Below, piece after piece: positions 52,378 through 62,950 of a stretch of 64,000 nt of DNA. Location: NCBI GenBank assembly GCA_015183035.1, contig JACZZP010000015.1, positions 1,178,001-1,242,000 of the forward strand, read 5' to 3'. Both the position numbers and the translations under genes were made by a program. This DNA is from Meloidogyne chitwoodi. Lineage: Eukaryota > Nematoda > Chromadorea > Rhabditida > Meloidogynidae. The notes beneath the pieces are model-generated. The model searched no databases and was not told where the DNA came from. It saw only the letters and a list, made by a program, of their open reading frames with translations. Positions within the stretch are counted from its first letter, which is position 1. Every line of letters starts with the position of its first letter.

Positions 52378-53857
52378 TTCTTAAACAAAACTCAATCACA
52401 AAACATTAAAAATGTTCCAGCATAATTACGCAGGAAATATTATTAATTATTATTATGAAATAAACTGAAATTAAAATTAAAACAGCTGAGATTAAAAATA
52501 AATAGAAAAATAGTTAAGATCAAACAAGCCTCAATTAGAAAGAAAAATAATTTGAAAAACAAACGCAGATCGTATCATAAGTATTAAAAAAAAAGTACAG
52601 ATGATAAGTTTATTCTCGCCACAAACTCCTCATTATAAAACGCCACCACTCTGATTTCACATTACCATAAAGTTTACATCAAATCGTCGGCTCTAAACAG
52701 ACACAAAATTCACGTCAAAAACCCAAATTAATGAAAGAGTAAGAAACGATTAGTATTGTAAACTTAGAGAATTTGTTATGAAAAAGAGACTCCCTACAAA
52801 CGCCGAACGATAAAAAGAGCCTTTTAACTTAGTTGACATTTTGACCGGTAGGCCTTTTGACGATTTTGGCTTAAGCAACATTTTGGCGTGTCTACATTTT
52901 GTAAGGACACAGAAAATGATCGAATTAAATTTTCTTTTTTGAACATTTTATTAATTTGTTATTTCATTTGTCTAGCTCCTTTGTGACCATTCGTAAAGCG
53001 GCAGTTATAAAAGACATTCGTCGCCATTTTGGCTAAACTACAGTTTCCGTACTTTTTTTATTTTCGGACGATTTATATGTCATTCGAAAGAGCTCGTCGA
53101 GCTGAGTCGAATGACATAAAAACTAGTCCGCGGAAACAACTATGGGCCAAGTTACAGACCCCCGAAAATTGAAAAATCATAGAGGGGAGTAAGCTCATTT
53201 GAGGTGATTACCGCGGCTGCTCCTAAATTATTTTCACTGAATTAATTATTTTGTTGTAATTTGCGCTGTAGAATAACGTATGTAACAAAAGCCAACGAGA
53301 GATGGGCTCCCACACGAAGAAGTCATAAAACACTCCTAATAGGTCCAAGTTTGGCGTGTTTCCATCAAACTTCGATCCTTCATAACTTTCTTCAAAATCG
53401 TTCAATCTCGACAATTTTGGTCTCATTCGATAGGTCTCGAAGAGCCGAGTCGAATGAGCTATCATACACATATTCGAATTTTTCACCCCAAAAATGAGCT
53501 TACTCCCCCCTATGGTTTTCCAAATTTGAGGACCTATAACTTGGCCCATAGTTGTTTCCGCGGACTAGTTTTTATGTCATTCGACTCAGCTCGACGAGCT
53601 CTTTCGAATGACATATAACTCGTCCGAAAATAAAAAAAGTACGGAAACTGTAGTCAGGCCGCCATTTTTCATAAGATCGAAGTGTTTCTCATTCCTGTGA
53701 GTGTTTAAGTTCCTTTTCTTGTTTATACCTTTTTGATTTAAAAATTGCATATCCGCATCTTCCTGCGGATCATTCTTTTTATGCCAAGTTTTTTCTGTTA
53801 ACTCGAGCTTGCAATTACAATTCAGTGCTATTATTATTTAGAAATTGATAGTTAATA
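52378..53857. other. Divergent intergenic region carrying a foldback transposon
   Basis: About 1.5 kb between the AT-hook gene and the syntaxin gene. The left 600 bp are A+T-rich with several ACATTTTG/CCATTTTGGC-like repeats near 52840-53030. Then comes a 610-bp inverted-repeat element (separate entry). Open frames inside it on both strands do not encode a transposase. Confidence 0.6.
53041..53650. mobile_element. Nonautonomous foldback element with Tc1/mariner-like ends
   Basis: Left arm from CAGTTTCCGTAC at 53041 to about 53200 is repeated as its reverse complement from about 53490 to GTACGGAAACTG at 53650. The outer 120 bp of the arms are almost identical, the inner 45 bp diverged. The ends CAGT...ACTG and flanking TA on both sides (53039-53040 and 53651-53652) are what Tc1/mariner transposases leave. 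Each arm contains a nested hairpin bounded by GTCATTCGA and TCGAATGAC, and a third such hairpin (CTCATTCGA...TCGAATGAG) lies in the centre. No transposase is encoded, so it depends on another copy. The foldback arms account for nearly half its length. Confidence 0.8.
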
Positions 53858-54415
53858 ATGACTTCAGTGCATGCAAAAGAAGGGTATGTTCGCCTTAATC
53901 TTGAAGAAAATGAAGATCCCGAACCTTGTCCATCAACCAATCCATATCTACAACAACAACAGGTTTTTATTATTATAATTTATCTTACAATCCCACATTT
54001 AAAAATAAAATTTTTTGAGATGTCCGTAAACTGACGGGCCATAAATCTTGCAAATTCTGATAAACAAGTAGAATATAAATATTTTATTTTTAAGACCATA
54101 ATCGATAAGCAAGACAAAAGCTTGGGAAGGATAAGCGATTCATTGCGTACATTAAAAAATATGAGCCACCAAATTGGTGAAGAACTGGAAGATCAATCTG
54201 AAATGCTTAATGAATTGGGCAGTTCAATGTCAGGTGTGGAGTCGAGAATGGACGAAGTAATGAAAAAACTATCCAAGTTGACTAGACTAGAAAATGGTTT
54301 TAAAATTTAATCTTTCGAAGATATTTTTTCATTTTCAGAATCAAAACAGTGGACGACAATTTTCATTTTGATTGGATTGATTGTTATTCTATTATTTCTT
54401 CTAGTATTACTTTAA
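53858..54415 (+). CDS. Syntaxin-6-family Qc-SNARE, short form lacking N-terminal domain
   Basis: Tail-anchored SNARE for Golgi/endosome fusion. Three exons give about 127 residues: MTSVHAKEGYVRLNLEENED, PCPSTNPYLQQQQ, then the SNARE motif IIDKQDKSLGRISDSLRTLK, NMSHQIGEELEDQSEMLNEL, VESRMDEVMKKLSKLTR, a short linker ESKQW and the C-terminal anchor TIFILIGLIVILLFLLVLL. The block LKNMSxxIGxELExQ...MKKL.K..R matches syntaxin-6/10. Full-length syntaxin-6 has an extra N-terminal three-helix bundle of about 110 residues, not seen upstream. Either it is truly short, or the distal exon is missed across the repeat-filled spacer. The zero-layer glutamine is present. Two introns of 117 and 36 nt. Confidence 0.85.
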
Positions 54416-54723
54416 ATTTCTGAAACAATTTTTTAAAATAAAATTGCTTTTACAGTTTCTAGTTTATCGAGTTAAAAAATAATGAACTGCCCCATTAACT
54501 TAAATCCTTCACAAAACCTAACACCAGGGCCCGTAGAATTTATTTGGGGTTAAACAACCGGACCGGTATTTAACTCCTACCTAAGGGTTAAATAATCCTA
54601 ACCTCGAATAAATTCTACGGGCCCAGAAGATTGAATTCTATGTTTTAATTAACGTTTACAAAAAGTAAATCAAAGTAATTAGAATTCAAGTGAATAGAAA
54701 TTTAATTTTTGATTTTCTTTTTC
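54416..54723. other. Convergent intergenic region with a 100-bp MITE-like repeat
   Basis: About 308 bp between the syntaxin gene and the phosphopantetheinyl transferase. Contains the inverted repeat described separately, otherwise A+T rich. Confidence 0.55.
54525..54626. mobile_element. MITE-like element with CAGGGCCCG ends
   Basis: Begins CAGGGCCCGTAGAATTTATT and ends with the reverse complement (AATAAATTCTACGGGCCCAG), a near-perfect 19-20-bp terminal inverted repeat. Inner arms are also related (GGGGTTAA and TTAACCTC-like). The CAGGG start is typical of hAT family elements, but the expected 8-bp target duplication is not visible, so the superfamily is uncertain. About 100 bp with no coding content. 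Confidence 0.65.
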
Positions 54724-56140
54724 TTAATTCTTTTTTGGTTTTTGGAGAAAATTGTTATACGCATCTGTCGCATTCCCTGGCAGTGGATTGAGAATACAAG
54801 AGCCATTGAGAAGAAAGTCAAAATCCACTTTAGAGAAAAACATTTTAAGCTCAGAATTATCGTGTAGAGTGCAATTTTTAGGAAGATTATTCTGAATATA
54901 TATCTAAAGTAAAATTATAACAATAAATCAAACTGTTCGACAAGTGGCAGCCACATGGTTTCCATCAATAAACGATTCTTCAAATACCCATTTAGGTTGT
55001 AGTTCACCATCTACTAGTAAAGTTGTAGATGTCAAAAAGCTTCCTTAAAAATTCATTATAAAACTTGTCATTAAAAAATTAAAACCTTGTTTGTATCGAT
55101 GATTTGTATTAATTCGAAAGTCAAAACGACTTAGGTCATCTACAATTCCTTGTCCGGTTGCTTTAAGAACTGCCTCTTTTAAACACTAAATTTTTGTCAT
55201 TAACTTAAAAACCGTAAAATTAAAAAAAATTTACAATAAATTAATTTATTAAACACAAAAACATACCCAATATCTGTAAAATACTGTCATTTTCATCTGT
55301 TCGGTTGGCTGACAGCGCATATTTTTCAACTCATCCGCAGAGGCAGATTTTGCCAATAAATCATATAAAGGTTATAATATATATATAAATATACCATTGA
55401 ATTAATATATTCATCTGCAGTTTTATCACCACCTCAAATGAGTTAAGAGTATAAACGTATTTTAAATTTTTTCATATAAATTAATATTAAATAAAAACCA
55501 ACGAGACATGTCTAGTCGCATCACATCAACACCAACTTCAGGGGTACAACTACTTGCAAATACAGTGAGGTCACCCTTAAATTTTTTATGATTTAAAATT
55601 GGCGATGAAAAAGGTAATTTTAAGTGATTTGATTATTTAAGCGCGATTTTTGACTTGAATTTTGCATAATTCTTAGCCAAAAATGTTTACAAGGATTAGT
55701 AAAAAAACAGAAATAGGTTTTCAAACCTGGTGAGATGTATTCAATCCAAAATTATGAGAAGACGGTGTAACCAAATAAGGCTTTCCCTTTTGTGTTCTAT
55801 TAAATTCAATTTCTGCCCATTTAGCACCAGTAAATCGTTTAACTGCTTGTCTAAGAAAAAGTCGACTAACAAGTGTAGCAATCTGATCATCTCTGAAGCG
55901 AAAACACATTGACTTATCATAATCTTCTTTTGGCACTGACTGAATAGCCAAACGAAATTTGTGTTCAAACTAATTTTTAATAAAAAGAAAATTTTTAAAT
56001 TTTAAATTAATACATTTTCATCTTCCATAGCCCGTTTTAAACTAAATGCCCAACGATTGCAAAAACATTTTTCTGCAAAACTTTCTGATGAACTGAAAAA
56101 ATATTAAAAATACTTAAAAATAAAAATATTACGCTTTCAT
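54724..56140 (-). CDS. 4'-phosphopantetheinyl transferase, AASDHPPT type
   Basis: Transfers phosphopantetheine from CoA to a serine of acyl/peptidyl carrier domains (fatty acid synthase, mitochondrial ACP, lysine-type reductases). The first coding exon is tiny: ATG at 56140 gives MKA before a GT at about 56133, joining in phase to SSESFAEKCFCNRWAFSLKR and AMEDE. Then come LAIQSVPKEDYDKSMCFRFR, LVSRLFLRQAVKRFTGAKWA, RTQKGKPYL, NFGLNTSHQ, the magnesium-binding VGVDVMRL, and YRYWCLKEAVLKATGQGIVD, the second signature motif WxxKExxxKA. It ends KPKKN after a poorly conserved tail. Signature residues are intact. About 320 residues. The short first exon makes the start moderately certain. Confidence 0.9.
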
Positions 56141-56822
56141 TGAAGAAAACAATCAGATGTATATATAAAATATAAGCTAAAAATATAAATAAAATATATC
56201 AAATTAACAAATTCTATAAAAAAATATTATAAAATACATAACTATTTAACAATATATACTAAATTAATCTAATTTTAACTTTTATTTTCTTAATAAATTA
56301 GTTTCAATAAAACATTTTGTCAGACATTAAATTGTAATATTTTTAACGAATTTAAGAAATTCAATTTATTTTAATGTAAAAATGGTATAAATTAAATGAT
56401 GATAGATTTTGTAATGTTAAAATTTTATTTTGACTCGTTATAGTTTTTTTCATTTCTCATCTCCTTACTACTTTTTCTTTTACGGAGATCTTTAATAAGA
56501 TTACGTGAAAAGAAAATATTATATTTGTGACTATTGAATGACAATAAAGTTGTTATTTTCTGCCATACTCCTGATTTGAATTTCAGCAATTGAATGGTAT
56601 TAATACTATTTAATACCTTAATATGTTAATCATAATCCACATATTTTTGTGTATTTAATAGTCTTTGGTAGTTAAATGAGATATAAACAAAATTATGAAG
56701 AAATAACAGTAATATTAAAATTCCCTATAATACGCACTCAATCTGAGACTCAATTGGAGGAGTTGGAGAAATGAAGTACAAAAAAGTTTATTTTATTTTG
56801 AAAATTCTAAAATAATTTTCCT
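56141..56822. other. Intergenic region between two minus-strand genes
   Basis: About 680 bp, very A+T rich, with repeated ATATATAAA-type runs near 56160-56230. Upstream of the transferase and downstream of the homeobox gene. No gene seen. Confidence 0.45.
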
Positions 56823-57353
56823 TCAAGAATTTGCGATTTTTTTAATAAAAAATTCTTCAATTATTGTATTAGCATTAATGATTTGTTGTAAGTGTTCATC
56901 AGCCTCTATACGCTTACACTGAATTTTTTAAATTATTATGACGGGCAACTTTTATCATTACCATACCTTATAGCGTCGATTCTGGAACCAAATCTGAAAA
57001 TAGTTTTTTAACAATATTTATTGAACTACTACTACCTTAATTTGAGTAGGAGTAAGTTGAAGTTTTCGAGCCAATTCATCTCTTTCTAAATTACTTACAT
57101 ATTTTTGTTTCTGGAAATATTTCTCTAGACATAAAACCTTTATAAATTCAATTAATTTAATTCAGAAATTCATTTTTAAACTCACTTGTTCTTGTGTAAA
57201 AAGTACTCTAGGTTTTCGTCGTTTTCGTTGCATACGAAGACGAACAAGTGGAAGTGAATTTATATTACAATCACCTAATTTTGTTTCATCATTTATTTTT
57301 GTTTTTACATTATTGACATAAAAATTTAATGGATTGTTGCTAGTTTTATTCAT
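56823..57353 (-). CDS. NK-2 class homeobox gene, NKX2-5 type
   Basis: Homeodomain transcription factor of about 130 residues. It starts MNKTSNNPLNFYVNNVKTKI; the homeodomain occupies about residues 43-104, reading RKRRKPRVLFTQEQ, VLCLEKYFQKQKYVSNLERD, ELARKLQLTPTQIK and IWFQNRRYKCKR. The RRKPRVLF start, the Tyr of NRRYK at homeodomain position 54 and CKR match the NKX2-3/2-5 group, like C. elegans CEH-22 (pharyngeal muscle). Coding is split over four exons: the recognition helix KIWFQNRRYK lies on its own 27-nt exon. After the homeodomain only about 25 residues remain, so the TN and NK2-specific domains seen in vertebrates are absent. Could be a short paralogue; intact homeodomain. Confidence 0.9.
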
Positions 57354-58088
57354 TTTTTACTAAAAATTAATTTTAAAAATTTTCAGTGTTTTCGATTTTT
57401 GTTCTTATAGGAAAATGTTGAAATTTTTGATTTAATTTAGCTAAATATCTCAGATAATTAAGATAATTTTTGAAAAAACGATATTTCTCAAAATAAAAAC
57501 TGAAAAAAAATTTCCGGCATTAAGCTTAATGTCCTGTTAAAATGAATTGTCCAATTCTAATGTTTGTATATATCTCACCAATAATAGCTTTTATTTTTCT
57601 GATATCGTATTCCTTTTTAAAAAATTGAAAAATATATTTGCTATTCTCAACATTCATCAAGAAGTCCTATCCTCCTTTATTTTTCCAAGTCTTCATTTTC
57701 ATTTATTTCTTCTTCCATTAAGTGTTTCTTCTTAAATTGGATAAATACTTAAATTAGGGATATGTTTGTTTAGAGGTTAATAAACAAGAAAAAATGCTGG
57801 TAAGATGGATTTCTTCTAAATATATAAAAAACAGATTTCACTTTCACACGAGTTTTAATTGTTTTTTAAGTAATTTTATCCATATTGAAATAGTTTTACC
57901 CTTAAAGCTTAAATCACTCCTTTAAAAAAAGTAATTCGGTTCTGGTAGACTAGCAAAATATTCAAAAATTAATTTTGGAATTTTCATTTAGAATAAATTA
58001 TAATTTATTCAAATATAAATTTTTCTTTATATAATTAAAATTTAAACACAAAACATAGATTACATAAAAATATAGCTAAAAAATTTCA
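57354..58088. other. Intergenic region upstream of the homeobox gene
   Basis: About 735 bp containing homeobox promoter sequence and, at the right, the 3' UTR of mL40. Plus-strand open frame 57547-57735 has no recognisable similarity. Confidence 0.45.
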
Positions 58089-59029
58089 TCAAGCAGTTGC
58101 TGTCTTCTTTTTTATTTGATCTTCTTTTTCTTCTCGATTTTTCCTTTGCTCTTGTAATTTCTTTTGGAATGTTGGAGTTTTAATAAGCGTTCCAACACCA
58201 AATTTTTTATTCAATAGAGGCAATTCTGGTTGAACCCATTGTTTTGTTATGTCCGTATAGTCGCCATCTGGAGAACGATAATTTTCTATTGGAGGCGTCA
58301 ACGAAGGGCCTTTATAAAAAATGTTGATAAATTTATAAAAATAATAAAAACCTTCCATGATGCTAGGTAAACCACATTGTTCACTTTTCACTGCAGCATT
58401 GTATAGGTCTGATGAGGCAATCTTTAATGCTTCCAACGCGCGAGTTTGACATTTCATTGCATCTCGAATCCAACGACTATTCTCGCTGAAAAAATTAGAA
58501 AAACAAAAATTTGTCCAATTAAAATGACATTTTTTTACTTAAATGGGTAAAAATAATGGTTTTTAATTGGGAAATGCTGAATGAAAAACTAAATTTAAAG
58601 AACAAAAAGCAACTTTGCAAATAAAACTCGAGAACGTGCATATTCTTTTAAGACAACAATACGCTTAACTTCATCTTCCTCATTAATAGGTTCTGGTTCT
58701 CGTCTTCGACTATCTAACGTATTAAGTAATTTAACATCAATTCCAATTTCTTCCACAGGTTTAGGTTTTTTACCATATTGTTTTAGTTTTATAATTGCTT
58801 TTTCAAGTTTTCGGCGTTTTCGTTCTTCTCTAATTTTTGCAATTTCTGGATCAATTGCTGTCTAAATAATAAATTTAATTTGATATTTATTTTTTTTTAT
58901 GAAAAAAATAATTTACATAACCTGTTTTTTCATAAAATGAAAACAGAGTGGCGTGCCCAAATGAAGATATTGATGAGAAAAAAATGAAGGATTTGGCAAT
59001 AAAAGTAAATATTTAATGTTTTTATTCAT
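58089..59029 (-). CDS. Mitochondrial ribosomal protein mL40 (MRPL40)
   Basis: Large-subunit protein of the mitochondrial ribosome. Exons from right to left: a probable mitochondrial presequence MNKNIKYLLLLPNPSFFSHQ; IDPEIAKIREERKRRKLEKA; IKLKQYGKKPKPVEEIGIDV; LNTLDSRRREPEPINEEDEV; VVLKEYARSRV; WIRDAMKCQTRALEALKIAS; SDLYNAAVKSEQCGLPSIME; GPSLTPPIENYRSPDGDYTD. The last block matches the family signature GPxxTPPIPNYxPPEGxYxDITK. A Lys/Glu-rich tail ends KKKTATA. About 250 residues. The short hydrophobic N-terminus fits a targeting peptide. Start at 59029 is the first ATG of the exon. Head-to-head with AIMP2. Confidence 0.85.
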
Positions 59030-59356
59030 ATTAATAATATCTTTAACAATACATTGTTAATTATTTAATAAGGAGAATACGTATAAAACTAAAAATATAC
59101 TTAAAAAAACTCCTTTTAAAACTTAATGAAAATTCCAGTTCAGAATAAAAGAAAGAACGTGCAAAGAAGAGACATTGAAAGGAAAAGAAATAAATATATA
59201 TATTTCGAAAAAAAATATTTTGAAAAAATCTGGCATTATTCGATGCCAATTTTAAATTACCTAAATCCCGCAAATTAAATCGAAAGTTCCTTGTTTTGGT
59301 AAATACTTTTTTAAGTACATATGTATTTAAATTATAAATTTTTTAGAAAAAACAAA

Positions 59357-60719
59357 ATGTATCCTATGAAGCCATATAATCATGGCATTATTGACGTCAA
59401 ACCAGCAAAAATAGTTTATGAAATGTCTAGCTATCATATGAATTCTTTGAATAAAACACCATTGGATAACTTCAATAATCAAACAAATAAAATAGAAATC
59501 AAAAAGAATGAAAATATTGTTAAATCTTTTCAAAGGCCTGAAAATTTAAAAGATCAAGAGCGAATTGCCAGACGTCTTTTTGAATTATCTAAACAATTAG
59601 ATATTTTTATTTTAAAAGAAACTCAAAATACTAACAATAAGGCAGGTTTTTAAAATTAAATTAACGAATCGAATTTAAAAATTAATTTTAGGTCAAAGAA
59701 TCTAAACAAATTACTACTGAAACAGATCAAGCTGCCAAGAAAAATAGTTATTTCTTTTTAATTTAACAAAAATTTTTTAATATTTTTAAGAGAAGAAAAC
59801 TGAAATAGTAAACAAATCTGATTCTTCTTTTCAAAATAAATCTTCAAATTCTTCAATAAATCCAATTATTGAAACAAAACTTTCATTTGATGGAGGGTCT
59901 GAATTTTTATTCAAGGAATTATATAAAAATTCGCCAGATTTATTACATGCCAATGTTTCACCAACGGTTGATCGCTTTCCAATTCATGATTATGGAGCTT
60001 ATGAAACTAGAAAATATTTTATTGGCTATAAAATAAATTGTATTCTACGAGAAGTTGACAGACCTTTAGTTAAATTATTCGATGCAATCGGTCAGAAGAG
60101 AGGAATACATTTTATTGAAATGGAAATGAACAATAAAAGTATTGAAAACAAAAGTGAAGCTATATTGATTGAAATTAGCTATGGTCAAAATGGTAATTCT
60201 ATAATATTTTTATTTCTTTCAAAATGCTGTTTCCACTTAATTTTTATAATTTTTCCCCTTATCAAGTATAACTTTAAATTTTTGTTTCGGACTTATTTTT
60301 ATATTATTATTATTTAAGCTGCACTCAAAGGCAACAATCTTGAATTATTTGGAGAATTATCTATTTGGAAATTTATTGGTTCTCTTCTTGGGCTTTACTC
60401 ATTCGAAGATTTGTATGTTTCATTAAAAAGTGATAAATGGCTTTTGGAAGCTTCATTACTTGACAATAATCATAATACTTTGGATATGCTTTCTCGGCGT
60501 TTGAGTAAATATTTGGGATCGAAGGAATTTCTCAGGTTTTAATTAAATTAAAATTACTTTTTAAATTAATTTTAATTTAGTTCATCTCATGCAATTTGTC
60601 TTGCTGATATCGTACTTCGTTCTCGATTTTCTAAAGATTTTAAAATTATTGAATGGGACAATATTTTAGCTGCTAATAATGTTCAAATATGGGCAAAATT
60701 AATTGACATTGCTATTTAA
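59357..60719 (+). CDS. AIMP2: AIMP2 (p38/JTV-1), scaffold of the multi-tRNA synthetase complex
   Basis: Non-enzymatic scaffold that holds aminoacyl-tRNA synthetases together. The N-terminus MYPMKPYNHGIIDVKPAKIV matches the AIMP2 start (MYxxKPYHxG). A helix QERIARRLFELSKQLDIFI follows, corresponding to the leucine-zipper-like element. After a Lys/Asn/Ser-rich linker the C-terminal GST-like fold reads KLSFDGGSEFLFKELYKNSP, SPTVDRFPIHDYGAYE, AILIEISYGQNG, IWKFIGSLLGLYSFEDLYVS and LADIVLRSRFSKDFKIIEWD, NVQIWAKLID, equivalent to the LTVADVVLWS and VQRWMR blocks. About 380 residues. The middle is divergent, as usual for the family. It begins 328 bp from mL40. Confidence 0.8.
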
Positions 60720-61027
60720 TGTTTAATATTCTTTATTTTAGTTTTAGTTTGATTTTTGTTAATTTTTTTATGTTAATGCTCATATTATTAATTGGATTTG
60801 GACGAAGATTTATTTTTTTGTTTCATTTATTTTTATTTTCTTGAAATTGATTTTGAATTCTTCGTTCTTTTCCATTCTCTTCATTTCTAAAATTCTCTAT
60901 GATTTTGTTTTATAAATAGTTAAAGAATTATTTTTTATTTTCAAACAGTTTAATCTTTTTTATTTTATTTATTTAAAAAATATTAACTATTTTAATTATG
61001 TTAAAATTTAGAAGAAAATTTTAAACA
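60720..61027. other. Intergenic region between AIMP2 and NASP
   Basis: About 308 bp, T rich, between two plus-strand genes; could hold a short 3' UTR plus a trans-splice acceptor. No other element seen. Confidence 0.45.
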
Positions 61028-62793
61028 ATGACTGAAATAATAGAAGAACAACAATCTGCCTCTTGTTCAAGTAAAACATGTAATATTGAGGAACGTGAAA
61101 AGTAAAATAAAATATTTTTAATAAATGTTAAACTATTTTATTATCGTAGAAAAATAGCTGAAATTGACAAACTTCTTGCAGAGGGAACGAAGTTTGAAAT
61201 GGCCAAATCTTATGAATATGCGGTTGATAAATTTGAGTTAGCGACTACTACAGCGTTTGTTTTTTCTTATCAAGAATTTTAGTTAGAAATTTTCTGAAAT
61301 TGTTTATTTTCCCTCCCTTTGTTTTAACTTACTGTTAATACATATTTTAATATTTCTTTATTTAGAACAGAGTTTTTTGGATCTTTTGCACCTGAATGTT
61401 ATTTACCTGTTTTAAATTTTGGAAAAATGTTGACACAGGTAATTATTGTTTTTATTATTTATGCTTTTAAATTTTATTTATAGATAGCTCGAATTGAATC
61501 TGCTGATAAACCATTTTCCCATAAACTTGAATTGGATAATGCCGACAATGAAAATGATGAACAATGCGAAGAAGGTTTGGGATATTTAATAAAATATTTT
61601 TTATTATGCTATATTTTTATCACATTTTTTAGAAATTTTAAGAAACGAGAAAAAAGATGAAAAGAATATTACAGAACAAAATTTAGAAGATGTGAATGAG
61701 ACTATTAAAACCGAAGATGGGAATTTGACTACTCAAACTGAGGATGGGAATGACAATCAAACTGAAGAAGAAGAAGATAATGAAGACAATGAAAATGATT
61801 TGGCTTGGGATTGGTTAGAGGTTGCACGAGAAATTTGTGAAAAGTAATTTTTTCTAAAAATATTTTTACAGAATTTATTTCCTTTTTTATTATTTAATCT
61901 AAACATTTTAATTTCCTTTAGACAAGAACAAACAGATTTCTGGCTTGAGCGTAAATCAGATGCGTTTTTTGCATTGGGCGAATTTTTGACTGTTTCTGAA
62001 GAATTTGATCAGGCCATTAATGAATTTGAGAATGCTTTGCTTGTTCGACAAGTAAATATTTATTATCTATATGTATAATAAAAAAATAATATATTTATAG
62101 AAGATTTTTCTGCCGAGTGATCGACGAATTGCTGAAGTACTTTATATGATGGGTGTCACTTATGCAAATAAAAATGATTTTGCAAAAGCTGCTGAATATT
62201 TTGAACTTACAAAAACATCGTTGGAAAGTACAATTGGTGATTTTTTTAATGGGAAGAGTGTTATTAAAATATAGAATAATGAGCTAATATTCTTCTCAAA
62301 TAGGATAGCCTACTACACTATAAAATAACTTTTAGATAAAAACTGAGAATATTTTTACTCAAAAGTTGTAAATAATTTTAATTTGTTTCTAACTTTAAGA
62401 AGAAATTGAAAAACAATTAATTGAAGAGGAAAAGAAAGAGAATTTAGAGTCAATTTCAAAGTTGAAGTCAGATATTTCAGAGCTTAAAGATGTTGTTAAA
62501 GCTGTTGTGGAAAAAGTTATAGGTAATAGATATCAAACTTTTTTTTATTTTAAATTTATTTTAAAGATTCTAAAGAATCAGCTGAATCACGGGCTCGTCA
62601 ATTGGCTTCCGCTGCCATATTAATTGGAGAAAAATTAAATTTATTAAGTGCTGGTCAACCAGAACCGGTTGTTGATGATGTTACTGCGCTTTTACAACGT
62701 AAGACGCCAAAAAAGAGAGCTGCCGAGGAAAATGGAAGTGAGAAAGAGAATGGCAAAAAATTGGCAAAGATTGATGAAAATGAGGAAGATTAG
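61028..62793 (+). CDS. NASP/SHNi-TPR histone chaperone
   Basis: Nuclear histone H3-H4 (and H1) chaperone. MTEIIEEQQSASCSSKTCNI is followed by the first TPR (KIAEIDKLLAEGTKFEMAKS, YEYAVDKFELATTTA) and FFGSFAPECYLPVLNFGKML. Then a long acidic insert rich in Glu, Asp and Asn (about 60 residues) typical of NASP, which interrupts TPR2. TPR3-4 read LAWDWLEVAREICEKQ, FFALGEFLTVSEEFDQAINE, FLPSDRRIAEVLYMMGVTYA and DFAKAAEYFELTKTSLES. A coiled coil (IEKQLIEEEKKENLES) and ASAAILIGEKLNLLSAGQPE, then a KTPKKRAAEENG nuclear-localisation-like tail ending DENEED. All hallmark features are present. About 400 residues in nine exons. Confidence 0.92.
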
Positions 62794-62950
62794 AAGGGAT
62801 TTGTTTAATTTATTTTATTTAAAACAAAATCTCAATATTAACTTTTTTCAACGTATTACAATTAAATTTAAATATTTGTCCATTTAATAAATTAAACTAC
62901 TATTTAAAAAACATCCTTGTAACAAATACGGACGAAATAAAAATTATCAT

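Noticed and set aside
53223..53549. Overlapping open frames on both strands between the arms of the foldback element (also 53261-53497)
   Set aside because: They are a by-product of the inverted repeat and contain no DDE or other transposase motif.
57547..57735. Plus-strand open frame upstream of mL40
   Set aside because: No recognisable protein and no splice or start context; likely random.
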